The notes: a model not told the origin generated them from the sequence alone. DNA of 64,000 bases from Pseudomonadota bacterium (GCA_024228935.1 JAAESX010000034.1:1-64000); one strand, 5' to 3'; positions 38,288 through 49,743 are shown, counted from the first letter of the stretch. Program-made: numbers and translations.

Positions 38288-39657
38288 GCCAGCGCCTCGC
38301 CGAGCCGCTCGCACAGCGTGTTCACGTTGCCAGCCCCGAGCGTCAGCACGAGGTCACCCTCGGCGGTGATCTCGCGCAGGTGGGTGAGCGCCTCGTCCAG
38401 GTCGTCGACGGCGTGCACCGAGCGATGCCCGTGGGAGCGCAGGCCGTCCGCCAGGCGGTGGCTGTCCAGGCCCTCGACCGGGGCCTCGCCGGCGGTGTAG
38501 ATCGGACAGACCAGGACGTGGTCCGCGCGGTTGAAGGCACGGCAGAAGTCCAGCTCCAGGTCCTGGACCCGCGAGTACCGGTGCGGCTGGAAGACCGCCA
38601 CGATGCGTCGGTCCGGGAACCCATCGCGCGCGCCCTGCAGGGTCGCTTCGATCTCCACGGGGTGGTGGCCGTAGTCGTCGACGATGAGCACGCCTCCGAC
38701 GTCGCCGCGGACCGTGAAGCGCCGCTGGACGCCGGTGAAGCCGTTGAGCGCGGCCTGGATCTGGGCGAACGGGATGTCCAGCTCCAGGGCGGTGGCGATG
38801 GCCGCCAGCGCGTTCTGGACGTTGTGGCGTCCCGGCATCGCCATGGTGACCTCACCGAGCTCGACGTCCTTGTGCAGGACCGTGAACCGGGTGGTGAGCC
38901 CGTCCGCAATGACCTCGCCGGCCCGGACCTCGGCCTGCCGCGAGAGGCCATAGGTGATCAGCCGACGCTTCAGCCGCGGGAGCAGGTCCTGGACGACCGG
39001 ATGGTCCAGGCAGACGACCGCGAACCCGAAGAACGGGACCTTGTTGGCGAACGCGACGAACGTGTCCTTCAGCGTCTCGAAGTCACCGTAGTGGTCGAGG
39101 TGCTCGGGGTCGACGTTCGTGATGACCGCGACCGTCGGGGCCAGGTACATAAACGAGCCGTCCGACTCGTCCGCCTCGGCCACGAGGAAGTCCCCCTTCC
39201 CCAGCCGGGCGTTGCTGCCGATGGCGTCCAGCTTGCCGCCGATGACGATGGTCGGGTCGAGCCCGCCCTCGCCCAGGATCTTGGCCAGCATGGACGTCGA
39301 GGTGGTCTTTCCGTGCGTCCCGGCGACGGCGACGCCGTACTTCATGCGCATCAGCTCGGCGAGCATCTCGGCGCGGGGGATGACCGGAGTGTGGCGGGCG
39401 ATGGCCGCGCGGACCTCGGCGTTCTCGGACCCGACGGCCGTGGACCGCACGACCACATCCGCATCACCCAGGTTCTCGGGTGCGTGACCGATGTGGACCA
39501 CCGCCCCCAGCTTCCGCAGCCGACGCACGTTGGCGCTGACCCGCAGGTCGCTCCCGGAGACCGAGAAGCCCAGGTTCAGGAGCACCTCGGCGATGCCGTT
39601 CATGCCGCTACCACCGATCCCGATGAAGTGGATCTGGCGGACCTTCCCTCGAAACAT
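38284..39657 (-). CDS. murC: UDP-N-acetylmuramate-L-alanine ligase
   Basis: A 457-residue Mur ligase starting MFRGKVRQIHFIGIGGSGMNGIA, the typical MurC nucleotide-binding N-terminus. The ATP P-loop is AGTHGKTTSTSMLA, followed by EADESDGSFMYLAP and the C-terminal domain with YGHHPVEI and FQPHRYSR. It adds L-Ala to UDP-MurNAc in the cytoplasm. It follows ftsW with an 8-bp gap. murG, normally between these two genes, is not present. Confidence 0.96.
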   Translation of the reverse strand: MFRGKVRQIHFIGIGGSGMNGIAEVLLNLGFSVSGSDLRVSANVRRLRKLGAVVHIGHAPENLGDADVVVRSTAVGSENAEVRAAIARHTPVIPRAEMLAELMRMKYGVAVAGTHGKTTSTSMLAKILGEGGLDPTIVIGGKLDAIGSNARLGKGDFLVAEADESDGSFMYLAPTVAVITNVDPEHLDHYGDFETLKDTFVAFANKVPFFGFAVVCLDHPVVQDLLPRLKRRLITYGLSRQAEVRAGEVIADGLTTRFTVLHKDVELGEVTMAMPGRHNVQNALAAIATALELDIPFAQIQAALNGFTGVQRRFTVRGDVGGVLIVDDYGHHPVEIEATLQGARDGFPDRRIVAVFQPHRYSRVQDLELDFCRAFNRADHVLVCPIYTAGEAPVEGLDSHRLADGLRSHGHRSVHAVDDLDEALTHLREITAEGDLVLTLGAGNVNTLCERLGEALA

Positions 39658-39665
39658 CGCGCGCC

Positions 39666-40802
39666 TCAGAAGCCTTCGGCGGTCGCCGTAGCTCGGTAGA
39701 TGGGAGGTGTCCGGGGGACGGGCGCACCGTTCGCCGAGACGTTCAGCAAGAGCCCGATGCAGAACAGGTGGCCCATGATGGCGCTCGCCCCGTAGCTGAT
39801 GAACGGGAGCACCAGGCCCTTCGGCGGCACGATGCCCATGGCCACGCCGAGGTTGAAGAAGGCCTGCAGGCCGATGGTCCCGATGAGCGCGGTCGCCAGG
39901 AGCACGCCGTACAGGTTCTGGGCGTTGCGGGCGATGCGCACACCTCGCCAGACGAGCGCCGCGTACAACGCGACGAGCGCCAGGATGCCGATGAGGCCCA
40001 GCTCCTCGGCCAGGACCGAGCTGATGAAGTCGGTCCACGGCTCGGGCAGGAACAGGTGCTTGGCCTGGGACTCGCCCAGCCCGCGACCCAGGAATCCACC
40101 CGAGTGGTACGCGATCATCGACTGGATGATCTGGTAGCCGATGCCGTGGTAGTCGCTCCACGGGTCGAGCACGGCGTTGACCCGGTCCATGCGGTAGCTG
40201 GCGAGCGTCAGCGCCGGGATGGCCGCGACCAGACCGGTGACCCCGAGCCCGTAGAGGAACTGCTTGCGCAGGCCCGCCAGGTAGAGCGTCAGGAACGCCA
40301 TGCCGCCGATGATGCAGGTGGTGCCGAAGTCGGGCTCGGCGAGCACGAGCAGCATGAGCGGCGCTGGGATCAAGACCGCCTTGAGCAGGATCTTCCAGTC
40401 GTGGAGCTGTCCGGCCCGCTTGTCGAGGAAGTCGGCCATGCAAAGCACGACGACGATCTTGGCGAACTCGCTCGGCTGGAAGTTGATGCCGCCCATGCCG
40501 AGCCAGCGGTGGGCGCCGTTGACCGGCCGGAAGAAGAAGACCGCCACGAGCAGGACCGCCACGATGGCGTAGGCGACCCAGGCGAACTTGCGGATGTACT
40601 GGTGCGGCATCAGCGCCAGGACCACACAGCCGGCGACGCCGACGAACATCGCCGCGCCCTGGCGCTCGACGTAGTGCCAGGCGTCGCCGAAGCGGTCAGC
40701 AGCCACAGGGCCGCTCGAGGACTGGACCATCACCAGGCCCAGCACGAGCAGCACCGCGACGATCGCGATGAGAGCGGTGTCGAAGGTACGTCGAACGTTC
40801 AT
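39666..40802 (-). CDS. ftsW: FtsW/SEDS peptidoglycan polymerase
   Basis: A 378-residue membrane protein with about ten helices. SEDS landmarks are present: VQSSSGPVAADRFGD near the first loop, NGAHRWLGMGGINFQPSEFAKI (the KSGxxxQPSE-type motif), and GFLGRGLGESQAKHLFLPEPWTDFISSVLAEELG with PPKGLVLPFISYG. As a SEDS glycosyltransferase it polymerises lipid II with the PBP encoded upstream (ftsI). The start overlaps the murD stop as ATGA. Confidence 0.95.
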   Translation of the reverse strand: MNVRRTFDTALIAIVAVLLVLGLVMVQSSSGPVAADRFGDAWHYVERQGAAMFVGVAGCVVLALMPHQYIRKFAWVAYAIVAVLLVAVFFFRPVNGAHRWLGMGGINFQPSEFAKIVVVLCMADFLDKRAGQLHDWKILLKAVLIPAPLMLLVLAEPDFGTTCIIGGMAFLTLYLAGLRKQFLYGLGVTGLVAAIPALTLASYRMDRVNAVLDPWSDYHGIGYQIIQSMIAYHSGGFLGRGLGESQAKHLFLPEPWTDFISSVLAEELGLIGILALVALYAALVWRGVRIARNAQNLYGVLLATALIGTIGLQAFFNLGVAMGIVPPKGLVLPFISYGASAIMGHLFCIGLLLNVSANGAPVPRTPPIYRATATAEGF

Positions 40803-42070
40803 GTCCCCTCCTGGACGAGGCGGCGGAATTGCTCTCCGCGGTCCTCGAAGTCCCGGAACTCGTCGAAGCTGGCTCCCCCGGGAGAGAGCAGCACGGTGTC
40901 ACCGGCCACGGCGAGAGCGCGGGCCTGGGTGATGGCCTCGGCCATCGTCTCGACCCGCTCGCCCCCGAGCGCCGCATGGATGTCGTCACCGCTGGCGCCG
41001 AAGGCCACGATGCGCGCGCCGTGGGTCGGCACGGTCGACCAGTCGGTCCCGGCCTTGGCCTGCCCACCGAGGAGCAGGATCTTGTCGCCGCGGACCGCTC
41101 GGATCCCGACGACCGCGGCCTCGAGGTTGGTCGCCTTGCTGTCGTTGATCCAGGACACGCCGTCCCGCTCGGCCACGAGCTCGAGGCGGTGAGGCAGCCC
41201 CGACAGGACCCCCAGATCGATACGCACGGTGCTCAGCCCCGTCGCGACCGCTAGCAGACAGGCGGCTGCGGCGTTGACCCGGTTGTGCTCCCCGGGGACC
41301 CGGAACCGGGAGAAGTCGAGGCGGCCGTCGCCGATGACCAGCTCGCCGCTCTCGCAGTAGGCGCCGGGCTGTCCACCGAGCCAGACGCGTCGTCCACCGC
41401 GGCCCTCGGCCGTACGCGCGAGCAGCTCGTCCCCGACCGGCAGGATGGCGAAGCCGCCCTCGTCGATGCGGTCGAACACACGGCACTTGTGCTCGGCGTA
41501 GCTCTCCATCGTCCCGTGCCGGGCCAGGTGGTCCGGCGTCAGGTTCAGCACGACCGCCGCGCTCGGCGCGAAGTCGCCCGGCAGTTCCATCTGGTAGCTG
41601 GACACCTCGACGACCAGGGCGTCGTAGTCGCCCCCGACGGCCTTCGAGAGGGGGATGCCGAGGTTGCCGCCGGCGAACACGCGGGCCCCGGTCGCCTCGA
41701 GGAGCTGACGGGTGAAGTGCGTGACCGTCGACTTGCCGTTCGTGCCGGTGACGGCCAGGAGAGGCACGCCATCATCGAGGAAGCGCGAGGCGAACCCCAG
41801 CTCGCCCACCACGTCCGCGCCGCTGGCGATGGCCGTCTGGACCGCCGGGACCCGGGCCGGGATGCCGGGCGAGACGACCACGATGTCCGCGTCCAGATCG
41901 GCGTCGTCGTGGTGTCCGAACACGCAACGCACGCCATCGAGCTCGGGCAGGCTCGCGTCCAGGTCCGTGAGGCAGACGTCCGCACCCAGGGACGAGGCGA
42001 GCTCGGCCGCAGCTCGGCCGGAACGAGCCGCACCGAGCACCGTCACGCGCTTGCCGACGAGCGTCCTCAT
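40799..42070 (-). CDS. murD: UDP-N-acetylmuramoylalanine-D-glutamate ligase
   Basis: A 423-residue ligase adding D-Glu to UDP-MurNAc-L-Ala. The N-terminal Rossmann-like VTVLGAARSGRAAAE, P-loop AVTGTNGKSTVTHF, the NLTPDHLARHGTMESYAEHKCRVF signature and INDSKATN in the C-terminal domain all match. The start overlaps the mraY stop as ATGA, and its own stop overlaps the ftsW start. Length is close to the family norm. Confidence 0.96.
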   Translation of the reverse strand: MRTLVGKRVTVLGAARSGRAAAELASSLGADVCLTDLDASLPELDGVRCVFGHHDDADLDADIVVVSPGIPARVPAVQTAIASGADVVGELGFASRFLDDGVPLLAVTGTNGKSTVTHFTRQLLEATGARVFAGGNLGIPLSKAVGGDYDALVVEVSSYQMELPGDFAPSAAVVLNLTPDHLARHGTMESYAEHKCRVFDRIDEGGFAILPVGDELLARTAEGRGGRRVWLGGQPGAYCESGELVIGDGRLDFSRFRVPGEHNRVNAAAACLLAVATGLSTVRIDLGVLSGLPHRLELVAERDGVSWINDSKATNLEAAVVGIRAVRGDKILLLGGQAKAGTDWSTVPTHGARIVAFGASGDDIHAALGGERVETMAEAITQARALAVAGDTVLLSPGGASFDEFRDFEDRGEQFRRLVQEGT

Positions 42071-43179
42071 CGCAGCTTCAACGTGGTGAGGGCGACGAGC
42101 GCGAGCAGGATGCTGATGATCCAGAACCGCACGATGATCTTCGGCTCGGACCATCCCTTCTTCTCGTAGTGGTGGTGGATGGGGGCCATCGCGAAGACGC
42201 GCTTGCCCGTCATCTTGAAGCTCGCGACCTGGATGATGACGCTCAGCGTCTCGAGGACGAAGATGCCGCCGACCAGGGCCAGCAGGATCTCGTGCTTGGT
42301 CAGGATGGCCAGGGCGCCCAGCAGCCCACCGAGGGCCAGGCTCCCGACGTCGCCCATGAAGATCTGGGCGGGGTAGCTGTTGTACCAGAGGAAGCCCAGA
42401 CCAGCGCCGACCACGGCCATGCACAAGATGGTGAGCTCACCGGCGCCTGGCACGTTGATGACCGCCAGGTACTCGGCGAACCCGGCGTGTCCGGCGATGT
42501 AGGCCAGGATGCCGAAGGTCACGGCGCTCGTCATGACGGGCCCGATGGCCAGACCGTCCAGGCCGTCCGTCAGGTTCACGGCGTTGCTCGCACCGACCAG
42601 GATGAAGAGGCCGAACGCGACGTACAGCCAGCCCAACTCGGGAGGAGCGCCGTCGTACAGGTTCGCGAAGTCGATCGAGACGCCCTTGAGGAACGGCAGC
42701 GGCAGCTCGGCCGACAGGTGTCCCGCCGCGTACGCGTAGGCGAGCGGTCCACCGCCGAAGACGATCTGACCGACGATCTTCCAGCGACCGGCCAGGCCGT
42801 CGCTGGACTTCTGCATGACCTTCTTCCAGTCGTCGACGAAGCCGATGAGCCCGTAGCCGAGGAGGACGGTCAGCGAGACCCACACGACCGGCTGGTCGAG
42901 CCGGCACCACAGGAGCCCCGCGAGCGCGATGCCGATGAGCATCGGGACGCCGCCCATGGTCGGCGTGCCGACCTTCGCCTCGATGTGGGCCTGGGGTCCG
43001 TCGTCGCGGATGACCTGCGCCAGCTTCCGGGACTTCATCCAGTTGATGAACCACGGGTACAGGCCGTAGCAGAAGCCAAGCGCGGTGATCATCGCCCAAG
43101 CGGTCCGGAACGAGGTGTACCGGAAGACGTTGAAGAAGATGTGTTCGTCGGCGAGTGGAACGAGCAGGTGGTAGAGCAT
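42067..43179 (-). CDS. mraY: Phospho-N-acetylmuramoyl-pentapeptide transferase
   Basis: A 370-residue inner-membrane enzyme that transfers phospho-MurNAc-pentapeptide to undecaprenyl phosphate, giving lipid I. It has ten or so helices, with KVGTPTMGG, GFVDDWKKVMQKSSDGL (catalytic Asp pair), NAVNLTDGLDGLA and the HHHYEKKGW motif near the C-terminus. The ATG shares one base with the murF stop (TGATG), so the genes are coupled. Confidence 0.97.
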   Translation of the reverse strand: MLYHLLVPLADEHIFFNVFRYTSFRTAWAMITALGFCYGLYPWFINWMKSRKLAQVIRDDGPQAHIEAKVGTPTMGGVPMLIGIALAGLLWCRLDQPVVWVSLTVLLGYGLIGFVDDWKKVMQKSSDGLAGRWKIVGQIVFGGGPLAYAYAAGHLSAELPLPFLKGVSIDFANLYDGAPPELGWLYVAFGLFILVGASNAVNLTDGLDGLAIGPVMTSAVTFGILAYIAGHAGFAEYLAVINVPGAGELTILCMAVVGAGLGFLWYNSYPAQIFMGDVGSLALGGLLGALAILTKHEILLALVGGIFVLETLSVIIQVASFKMTGKRVFAMAPIHHHYEKKGWSEPKIIVRFWIISILLALVALTTLKLR

Positions 43180-44515
43180 CAGGCCTCCGCTGCCAGGTGA
43201 AGCAAGACCCGTTCCATACGGGCACCGCGGCTCCCCTTCAGGAGGACGACGTCCCCCTCGCGGAGCTCAGCGGCGATGCGCAGACCCAGCGCGTCGCTGT
43301 CTTCCGCCCGGATGGCGTCGACCTCGGGCGCGGCGGTGCCCATGCGGCTGCCACACAGCCCGACCACGTCCAGCTCGAGGCTGGCGGCGTGCTCGACGGC
43401 CTCGCGATGGGCGCTCGCCTCGGCGGACCCGAGCTCGAGCATGTCGCCCAGGAGCGCCACGCGGCGTCGCCCTTCGAGGCCGGCGAGTGTGTCGAGCGCA
43501 GCACGCATGCTGGCAGGGTTCGCGTTGTAGGCGTCGTTGAGGAACGTGATGCCGTCGCGCTCCTCGATGCGCATACGCATGCCCACCGGCTGGTAGCGCG
43601 CGAGCCCGGCAGCGATGTCGTCGAGCGGGATGCCCAGAGCCACCCCGACGGCGGCCGCAGCACAGGCGTCGAGCGCCAGGTGGTGACCCGGCGACGGGAT
43701 GCGCGCGACGAGCGTCTCACCGCGCACCGAGATCTCCACCAGGGTGGCGAGCCCGACCGGATCGACGCGTGTGTGGGTCAGCTGCACATCACAGCCGATC
43801 TCGGATCCGTAGATCAGGACGCTCGCCCCAGGAGGCCGCGGCATCCCCACCACCCGCGGGTCGTCCGCGTTGATGAGCAGGACGTCGCCCTCGTTCGCGC
43901 CGTCGAACAGCTCCTGCTTGCAGGCCGCGACGCCGGCCAGGTCGCCCGTGCCGGCCAGGTGCGCGGCGCTCACGTTCGTGATGAGCCGCAGCGTCGGCTG
44001 ACAGATGTCGGCGAGCAGCTCGATCTCCCGAGGCGCCGACATGCCCATCTCGAGGACGAGGACGTCGGCCTCTGGTGGGGTGGCGAGCAGGGTCAGCGGC
44101 ACGCCGATGTGGTTGTTCAGGTTGCCCTGGGTCTGGTGGACGACCCCGAGCGGAGCGAGCACCTCGGCGACCATCGCCCGCGTCGTCGTCTTGCCCGCCG
44201 AGCCCGTGAGCCCGACGACCGGACAGCGGAGCCCGGCGCGCACGTACCGACCGCAGTCCTGCAGAGCGACAAGCGCGTCCTCGACCTTCAACAGTCCGGA
44301 ATCCCAGTCGGCCGGGGCCTCCTCGACGATGACGCCGGCGCACCCGGCCGCCCGGGCGTGCTCCAGGAACGCGTGCCCGTCGAAGCGGTCGCCGCGGAGA
44401 GCCAGGAACCAGCTGCCCGGAGCGAGCCGGCGCGAGTCGGTGACGATGGGTCCGGCGGGGCCGTCGTGCAGCAGCTCGCCACCGGTGGCCTCGACGAGCT
44501 CGCGAGCGGAGAAGC

Positions 44516-44519
<4 letters not shown>
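43179..44519 (-). CDS. murF: UDP-MurNAc-tripeptide D-Ala-D-Ala ligase
   Basis: A 446-residue ligase that adds D-Ala-D-Ala to the nucleotide tripeptide. The GTG overlaps the murE stop as GTGA. TDSRRLAPGSWFLAL in the N-terminal domain, P-loop LTGSAGKTTTRAMV, NNHIGVPLTLL, EMGMSAPREIELL and LNDAYNANPASMRAAL in the C-terminal domain are all present. Cytoplasmic. No anomalies were seen. Confidence 0.96.
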
Positions 44520-45931
<1,412 letters not shown>

Positions 45932-46467
45932 CTGGGGGCACTGAGGGGGGAGGTGGAGGGGAGAGCAAGGGAGGGTGAGCGGGCCCCTCGGAGGAGGGAG
46001 TCACGCGGGTTGGTTTGGAGAAACTTGTCACTCAGGCATTCACTGCCGAGAGGCGCCGCCAACCCTTGCAAGGTCTCGAGACCCACCGCACCGGGGAGCC
46101 CCACGCTGGTCCAGGTCAGATCCAGCAGGGAAATACAACGGCGGGCAACAGCTTCAGCTCAGGAACGGGGGGCGTACGGGCGACATGTGATCCATGGGGC
46201 AGGGAGTGCGGAACCGAACGGTCCGCGGGCCTCCCTGAAGGGGGGGAGATCCCCATCTGTACATGCTGCTCGGAGCCTTCACCTGTCCCAGCGCGGGGCC
46301 GGTGCGGGAGAAATGTCGACGAGGGAGCGTGGGCGCGGGACCCGGTCGGGTCCGCTCAGGTTCAGCAAGGGTTCAGCGGCAGCGTGTGCACGCCCACGTT
46401 TGTCGTCGGCTCAGCGGATGAATCCGCCGGGCGTCGAGACCTCTTCGCGATGTGAGAGAACGGTGCT
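45932..46467. other. Unusually long gap inside the dcw cluster
   Basis: 536 bp between the ftsI stop and the murE start, where the genes around it overlap or nearly touch. It contains short hairpins on the minus strand (GCGGAT-TCAT-CCGC near 46410-46430 and GGACCC-GACC-GGGTCC near 46343-46360) without T runs. A plus-strand frame at 46015-46455 has weak coding character and no homology that I recognise. It may hold a promoter for murE or the relic of a lost gene. Confidence 0.5.
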
Positions 46468-48465
46468 TCAGTCGAAGCGGAGTGCCAGGCGTTCGCCCGG
46501 CTGGAGCGCGGCCCCCGCGGCGGGGAGCTGCTCCGAGACGGTCCCGCTGCCGACCAGGGCCAGGGCGAACCCGGCTCCATCGACGACGGCGAGCGCGTCA
46601 CGCATGGACAGCCCGGACATGTCGGGGACGCGGATGGCGCCCTCGGTCGTCCAGGTGAGCTCGGGTCGCGCCAGGGCGACGGCGGGCTCGTCGTTGACGT
46701 GGACGATGACGTCGTCCTCGTCGAGCCGGTCTTCCTCGACGCCCAGATAGCGGAGCGTCGCCTGACCGATGTCGCGGAAAGCGGGTCCGCTGACCGTGCC
46801 GCCGTAGCGGCTGCCCTCAGTGGGCGTGTCGGTGACGACCACGATGGCGATGCGAGGGTCGTTCGCCGGCGCCAGGCCGACGAAGGACGAGACGCGGGCC
46901 GTCGGGCTGTACTTGCCGTCGACGACCTTCTGGGCCGTGCCGGTCTTGCCTGCGGCGGTGTAGCCGGGGATGCGGACGCGCTGACCGGTGCCGCCGTCCT
47001 CGAAGACGGTCGCCATCATCTCGACGGTCTGACGCGCGCTCTCCTCGGAGACGACCTGAAGCAGCTCCTCGTGCTCGTGGGCGAACTCGAGCTGGCCGTG
47101 CCGGTCCTCGATGCGCTCGACCAGGTACGGCTGGACACGCAGACCTTCGTTTCCGAGCGCCTGCAGCGCCGAGGCCAGCTGGATGCCCGTGCTCGTCATG
47201 CCCTGGCCGAACGCCGTGGTGGCGAGCTCGATGGGCTTGATCTTCGCCGGGTCCCGCAGGAAGCCGCGAACCTCGCCGGGGACCGAGAGCCCGGTCCGTG
47301 TGGTGAAGCCGTAGTCCTTCAGCCCCGCGACCACGCGGTCCGCGCCCATCTCGAAGGCGAGCTTCGCGGTGCCGATGTTGGAGCTGTACTTCACGACCTC
47401 GGACAGCGTCACGACGTCGTGGGCGTGGTCGTCCTTGATGGTGGTTCTGCCGATGCGGTACCGGCCTCCCTCGCAGTCGATGAGGGTCGTGGGCCGCGCG
47501 ATCCCGTCGTCCACGGCCAGCGAGACGACGAACGGCTTCATCACCGAGCCGGGCTCGTGCGCGTCGGCGATGGCGTGGTTCCGCAGGCCATCGGCGCTGC
47601 GGTTGAACCGGTCGTTCGGGTTGGTCACCGGGCGGTTGCCCAGCGCCAGGATGGCCCCGGTCTCGACGTCCATGACGACAGCGAACGCAGACAGCGGCTC
47701 GCTCTTCTCCATGATCTGGTCGAGCGCGTCCTCGGTCACGCGCTGGACGTAGGGATCGATGGTCAGCCAGACCGTGTCGCCGGCCAGGGCGCGGCTGCGA
47801 CCCTCGAGCTCGGTCGAGATGGCCCGACCCCGCCGGTCGCGCTGCTGCACGTAGCGAAAGGTGGTGCCGCGAAGGTCGTCGTCGAGGGCGCTCTCGAGCC
47901 CCTCCATCCCGCGGCCGTCGAGGCCGGTGACGCCGAGCACCTGCGCGGCGAGATCCCGACCCGGGTAGAAGCGGGTGGGCGCATCCGGGGTCCAGAGCGC
48001 GTTGCCGGGGTCGAGCGCCTCGACCTCGTCCTCGACCTCGGGCGAGATCTGGAAGGCGAGCTTCACGTCGCGGCGGGTGGTCCGGCGGAGCTGCCCCTCG
48101 ATCCACTCGGCGTCTCCACCGATGAGCTCGGCGAGGTCCTGTGCGAGCACCGGGACCTGCTCCTGGGGAATGACGCTCGGATCGGCGTGCAGCGCCGGCA
48201 TCGGCACGGTGGTGGCCAGCAGCGTGCCGTCGGCGGCACGGATGTCGCCTCGAGGAGCGCGGACCTCGACAGCCCGCTGGAACTGGATGGCGGCCTTGGC
48301 CTGCAGCCGCTCGTCCTCGAGCAGCATGAGCGGAGCCGCACGCAGGACGATGGCGCCGTAGCCCAGGGCCACGAGCCCCGCGACCACCGCAGCGCGGTAG
48401 CGCGCACGTCCGAGCACGAGGTCGAGATCCTCGCGTCGCACGCTGTCCTGGCGCTTCTCCGTCAC
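46468..48465 (-). CDS. ftsI: Penicillin-binding protein FtsI (PBP3-type) with PASTA domain
   Basis: A 665-residue class B transpeptidase for septal peptidoglycan. The GTG overlaps the ftsL stop as GTGA. One membrane helix (about 25-45) is followed by the pedestal domain and the transpeptidase domain with S307-x-x-K310 (PGSVMK), S361-S-N363 and K507-T-G. Residues about 610-665 form one PASTA domain (VPDMSGLSMRDALAVVDGAG), a feature of sporulation-type or Myxococcota PBPs and absent from E. coli FtsI. Confidence 0.95.
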   Translation of the reverse strand: MTEKRQDSVRREDLDLVLGRARYRAAVVAGLVALGYGAIVLRAAPLMLLEDERLQAKAAIQFQRAVEVRAPRGDIRAADGTLLATTVPMPALHADPSVIPQEQVPVLAQDLAELIGGDAEWIEGQLRRTTRRDVKLAFQISPEVEDEVEALDPGNALWTPDAPTRFYPGRDLAAQVLGVTGLDGRGMEGLESALDDDLRGTTFRYVQQRDRRGRAISTELEGRSRALAGDTVWLTIDPYVQRVTEDALDQIMEKSEPLSAFAVVMDVETGAILALGNRPVTNPNDRFNRSADGLRNHAIADAHEPGSVMKPFVVSLAVDDGIARPTTLIDCEGGRYRIGRTTIKDDHAHDVVTLSEVVKYSSNIGTAKLAFEMGADRVVAGLKDYGFTTRTGLSVPGEVRGFLRDPAKIKPIELATTAFGQGMTSTGIQLASALQALGNEGLRVQPYLVERIEDRHGQLEFAHEHEELLQVVSEESARQTVEMMATVFEDGGTGQRVRIPGYTAAGKTGTAQKVVDGKYSPTARVSSFVGLAPANDPRIAIVVVTDTPTEGSRYGGTVSGPAFRDIGQATLRYLGVEEDRLDEDDVIVHVNDEPAVALARPELTWTTEGAIRVPDMSGLSMRDALAVVDGAGFALALVGSGTVSEQLPAAGAALQPGERLALRFD

Positions 48466-48800
48466 TGCTTGGAGACCTCCACGATGTCGATCTCGTGGGA
48501 CAGACCCATGAGCTCGGCGCCCTCGCCCACTCGGGCCAGGTCGCGTCGGGTGGCGATCTCCAGGGTCAGCCGGTCCTGCTCGATGCGAGCGTTGGCCAGC
48601 TGGATCTGCGCGGACTCCAGCGCAGCAGCGCGGGTGCGCACGTCGACGCGCGACCACGTGTAGAACATCAGCGAGGACACGAGCAGCGCGGCGTAGAGGA
48701 CGTACCGAGCCGTACCCGTCAGGCTGATGCCGACGAACGGTCGTCCCTGGTACCCAGCCCAGGCCCTCGCCAAGGGGCGCTGCTCCATCTCTGCCTCCAC
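48462..48800 (-). CDS. ftsL: FtsL-like division protein
   Basis: A 112-residue bitopic protein with a short cytoplasmic N-terminus, one membrane helix (about 31-50, ARYVLYAALLVSSLMFYTW) and a heptad-patterned extracytoplasmic coiled coil (about 55-85). Sequence conservation in FtsL is poor, so size, topology and the rsmH-ftsL-ftsI order carry the call. The start may be the first or fifth codon (both ATG). Its stop overlaps the ftsI start. Confidence 0.85.
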   Translation of the reverse strand: MEAEMEQRPLARAWAGYQGRPFVGISLTGTARYVLYAALLVSSLMFYTWSRVDVRTRAAALESAQIQLANARIEQDRLTLEIATRRDLARVGEGAELMGLSHEIDIVEVSKQ

Positions 48801-48852
48801 TTCTGCTTCTGCTTCGTGCTGCGTCTGCTGCTGCTCTCGAGGAGCCGGTTGT

Positions 48853-49743
48853 TCAGGTCTTTTCCCAGACCCGCAGGCGAGCGCTGCGCGCTCGAGGGTT
48901 GTCGTCCGATGTGGTCAGTCCTTTCGGATGGACCAGCCGCCCCAGGGGCGGCGTGACGGGGTGGCCGTAGGCGTCGCGCTCGGTCCCCACCCCGGAGAGC
49001 TCGCGGAAGCGTCGCTTCACGAGCCGGTCTTCCAGCGAGTGGAAGCTGATGATGGCGGCCCGGCCGCCCACGACGAGCATGTCGGGGAGCGCTGCGAGCA
49101 ACGCCTCCAGCTCGCCCAGTTCGTCATTGACCGCGATGCGCAGGCCCTGGAAGACCTTCGTCGCGGGATGCGTCTTCTTTCCCTTGCGCGGCGCCATGCG
49201 CTCGATGAGCTCGGCGAGCTGGCGGGTCGTCTTGGGCAGCTCGCGCTTCATCGCCTTGGCGAACGGCAGGGCCCGGTTGTCCTCACCGTAGTTCCGCAGG
49301 ACGCGAGCCAGGTCGCTGACCCCCAAACGCTCGATGAGCTCGGCGGCCGTCTCCCCCTCCTGGCTCATCCGCATGTCCAGCGGCGCGTCGAAGCGGAAGC
49401 TGAACCCACGCTCCGGGCGGTCGAGCTGCGGGGAGCTGACACCCAGGTCCGCGAACACCCCGTCGACCGGCTCACCGATCAGGCGGGGAGAAGTGGAGAA
49501 GGTGGCGAGGAGTGGAGTGAAGCGGTCGCCGAAGCGCACGAGGCGAGCCGAAGCAGCCTCCAGCGCGTCCGGGTCACGGTCCACGCCGATGACCGAGGCG
49601 CCAGCCTCCAGGAGAGCTTCGGAGTGACCACCCCACCCAAGGGTACAGTCCACGAAGCGAGCCCCCGGGGCTGGGCGCAGCGAAGCGACGGACTCGTCGA
49701 GAAGGACGCTACGGTGCGGAGGAGCGCTCGGCGTCGTAGGCAT
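48853..49743 (-). CDS. rsmH: 16S rRNA (cytosine-1402-N4)-methyltransferase
   Basis: A 296-residue SAM-dependent methyltransferase starting MPTTPSAPPHRSVLLDE, overlapping the end of mraZ by 35 bp. HRSVLLDESV, VDCTLGWGGHSEALLEAG (SAM site) and DLGVSSPQLDRPERGFSFR are diagnostic, with ISFHSLEDRLVKRRF near the C-terminus. It methylates 16S rRNA at C1402. Second gene of the dcw cluster. Confidence 0.96.
   Translation of the reverse strand: MPTTPSAPPHRSVLLDESVASLRPAPGARFVDCTLGWGGHSEALLEAGASVIGVDRDPDALEAASARLVRFGDRFTPLLATFSTSPRLIGEPVDGVFADLGVSSPQLDRPERGFSFRFDAPLDMRMSQEGETAAELIERLGVSDLARVLRNYGEDNRALPFAKAMKRELPKTTRQLAELIERMAPRKGKKTHPATKVFQGLRIAVNDELGELEALLAALPDMLVVGGRAAIISFHSLEDRLVKRRFRELSGVGTERDAYGHPVTPPLGRLVHPKGLTTSDDNPRARSARLRVWEKT

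Noticed and set aside
46015..46455. 146-residue plus-strand frame in the dcw gap
   Set aside because: Irregular codon use, no clear start site, no recognised motif, and opposite in strand to all neighbours. It was kept only as a note in the intergenic entry.
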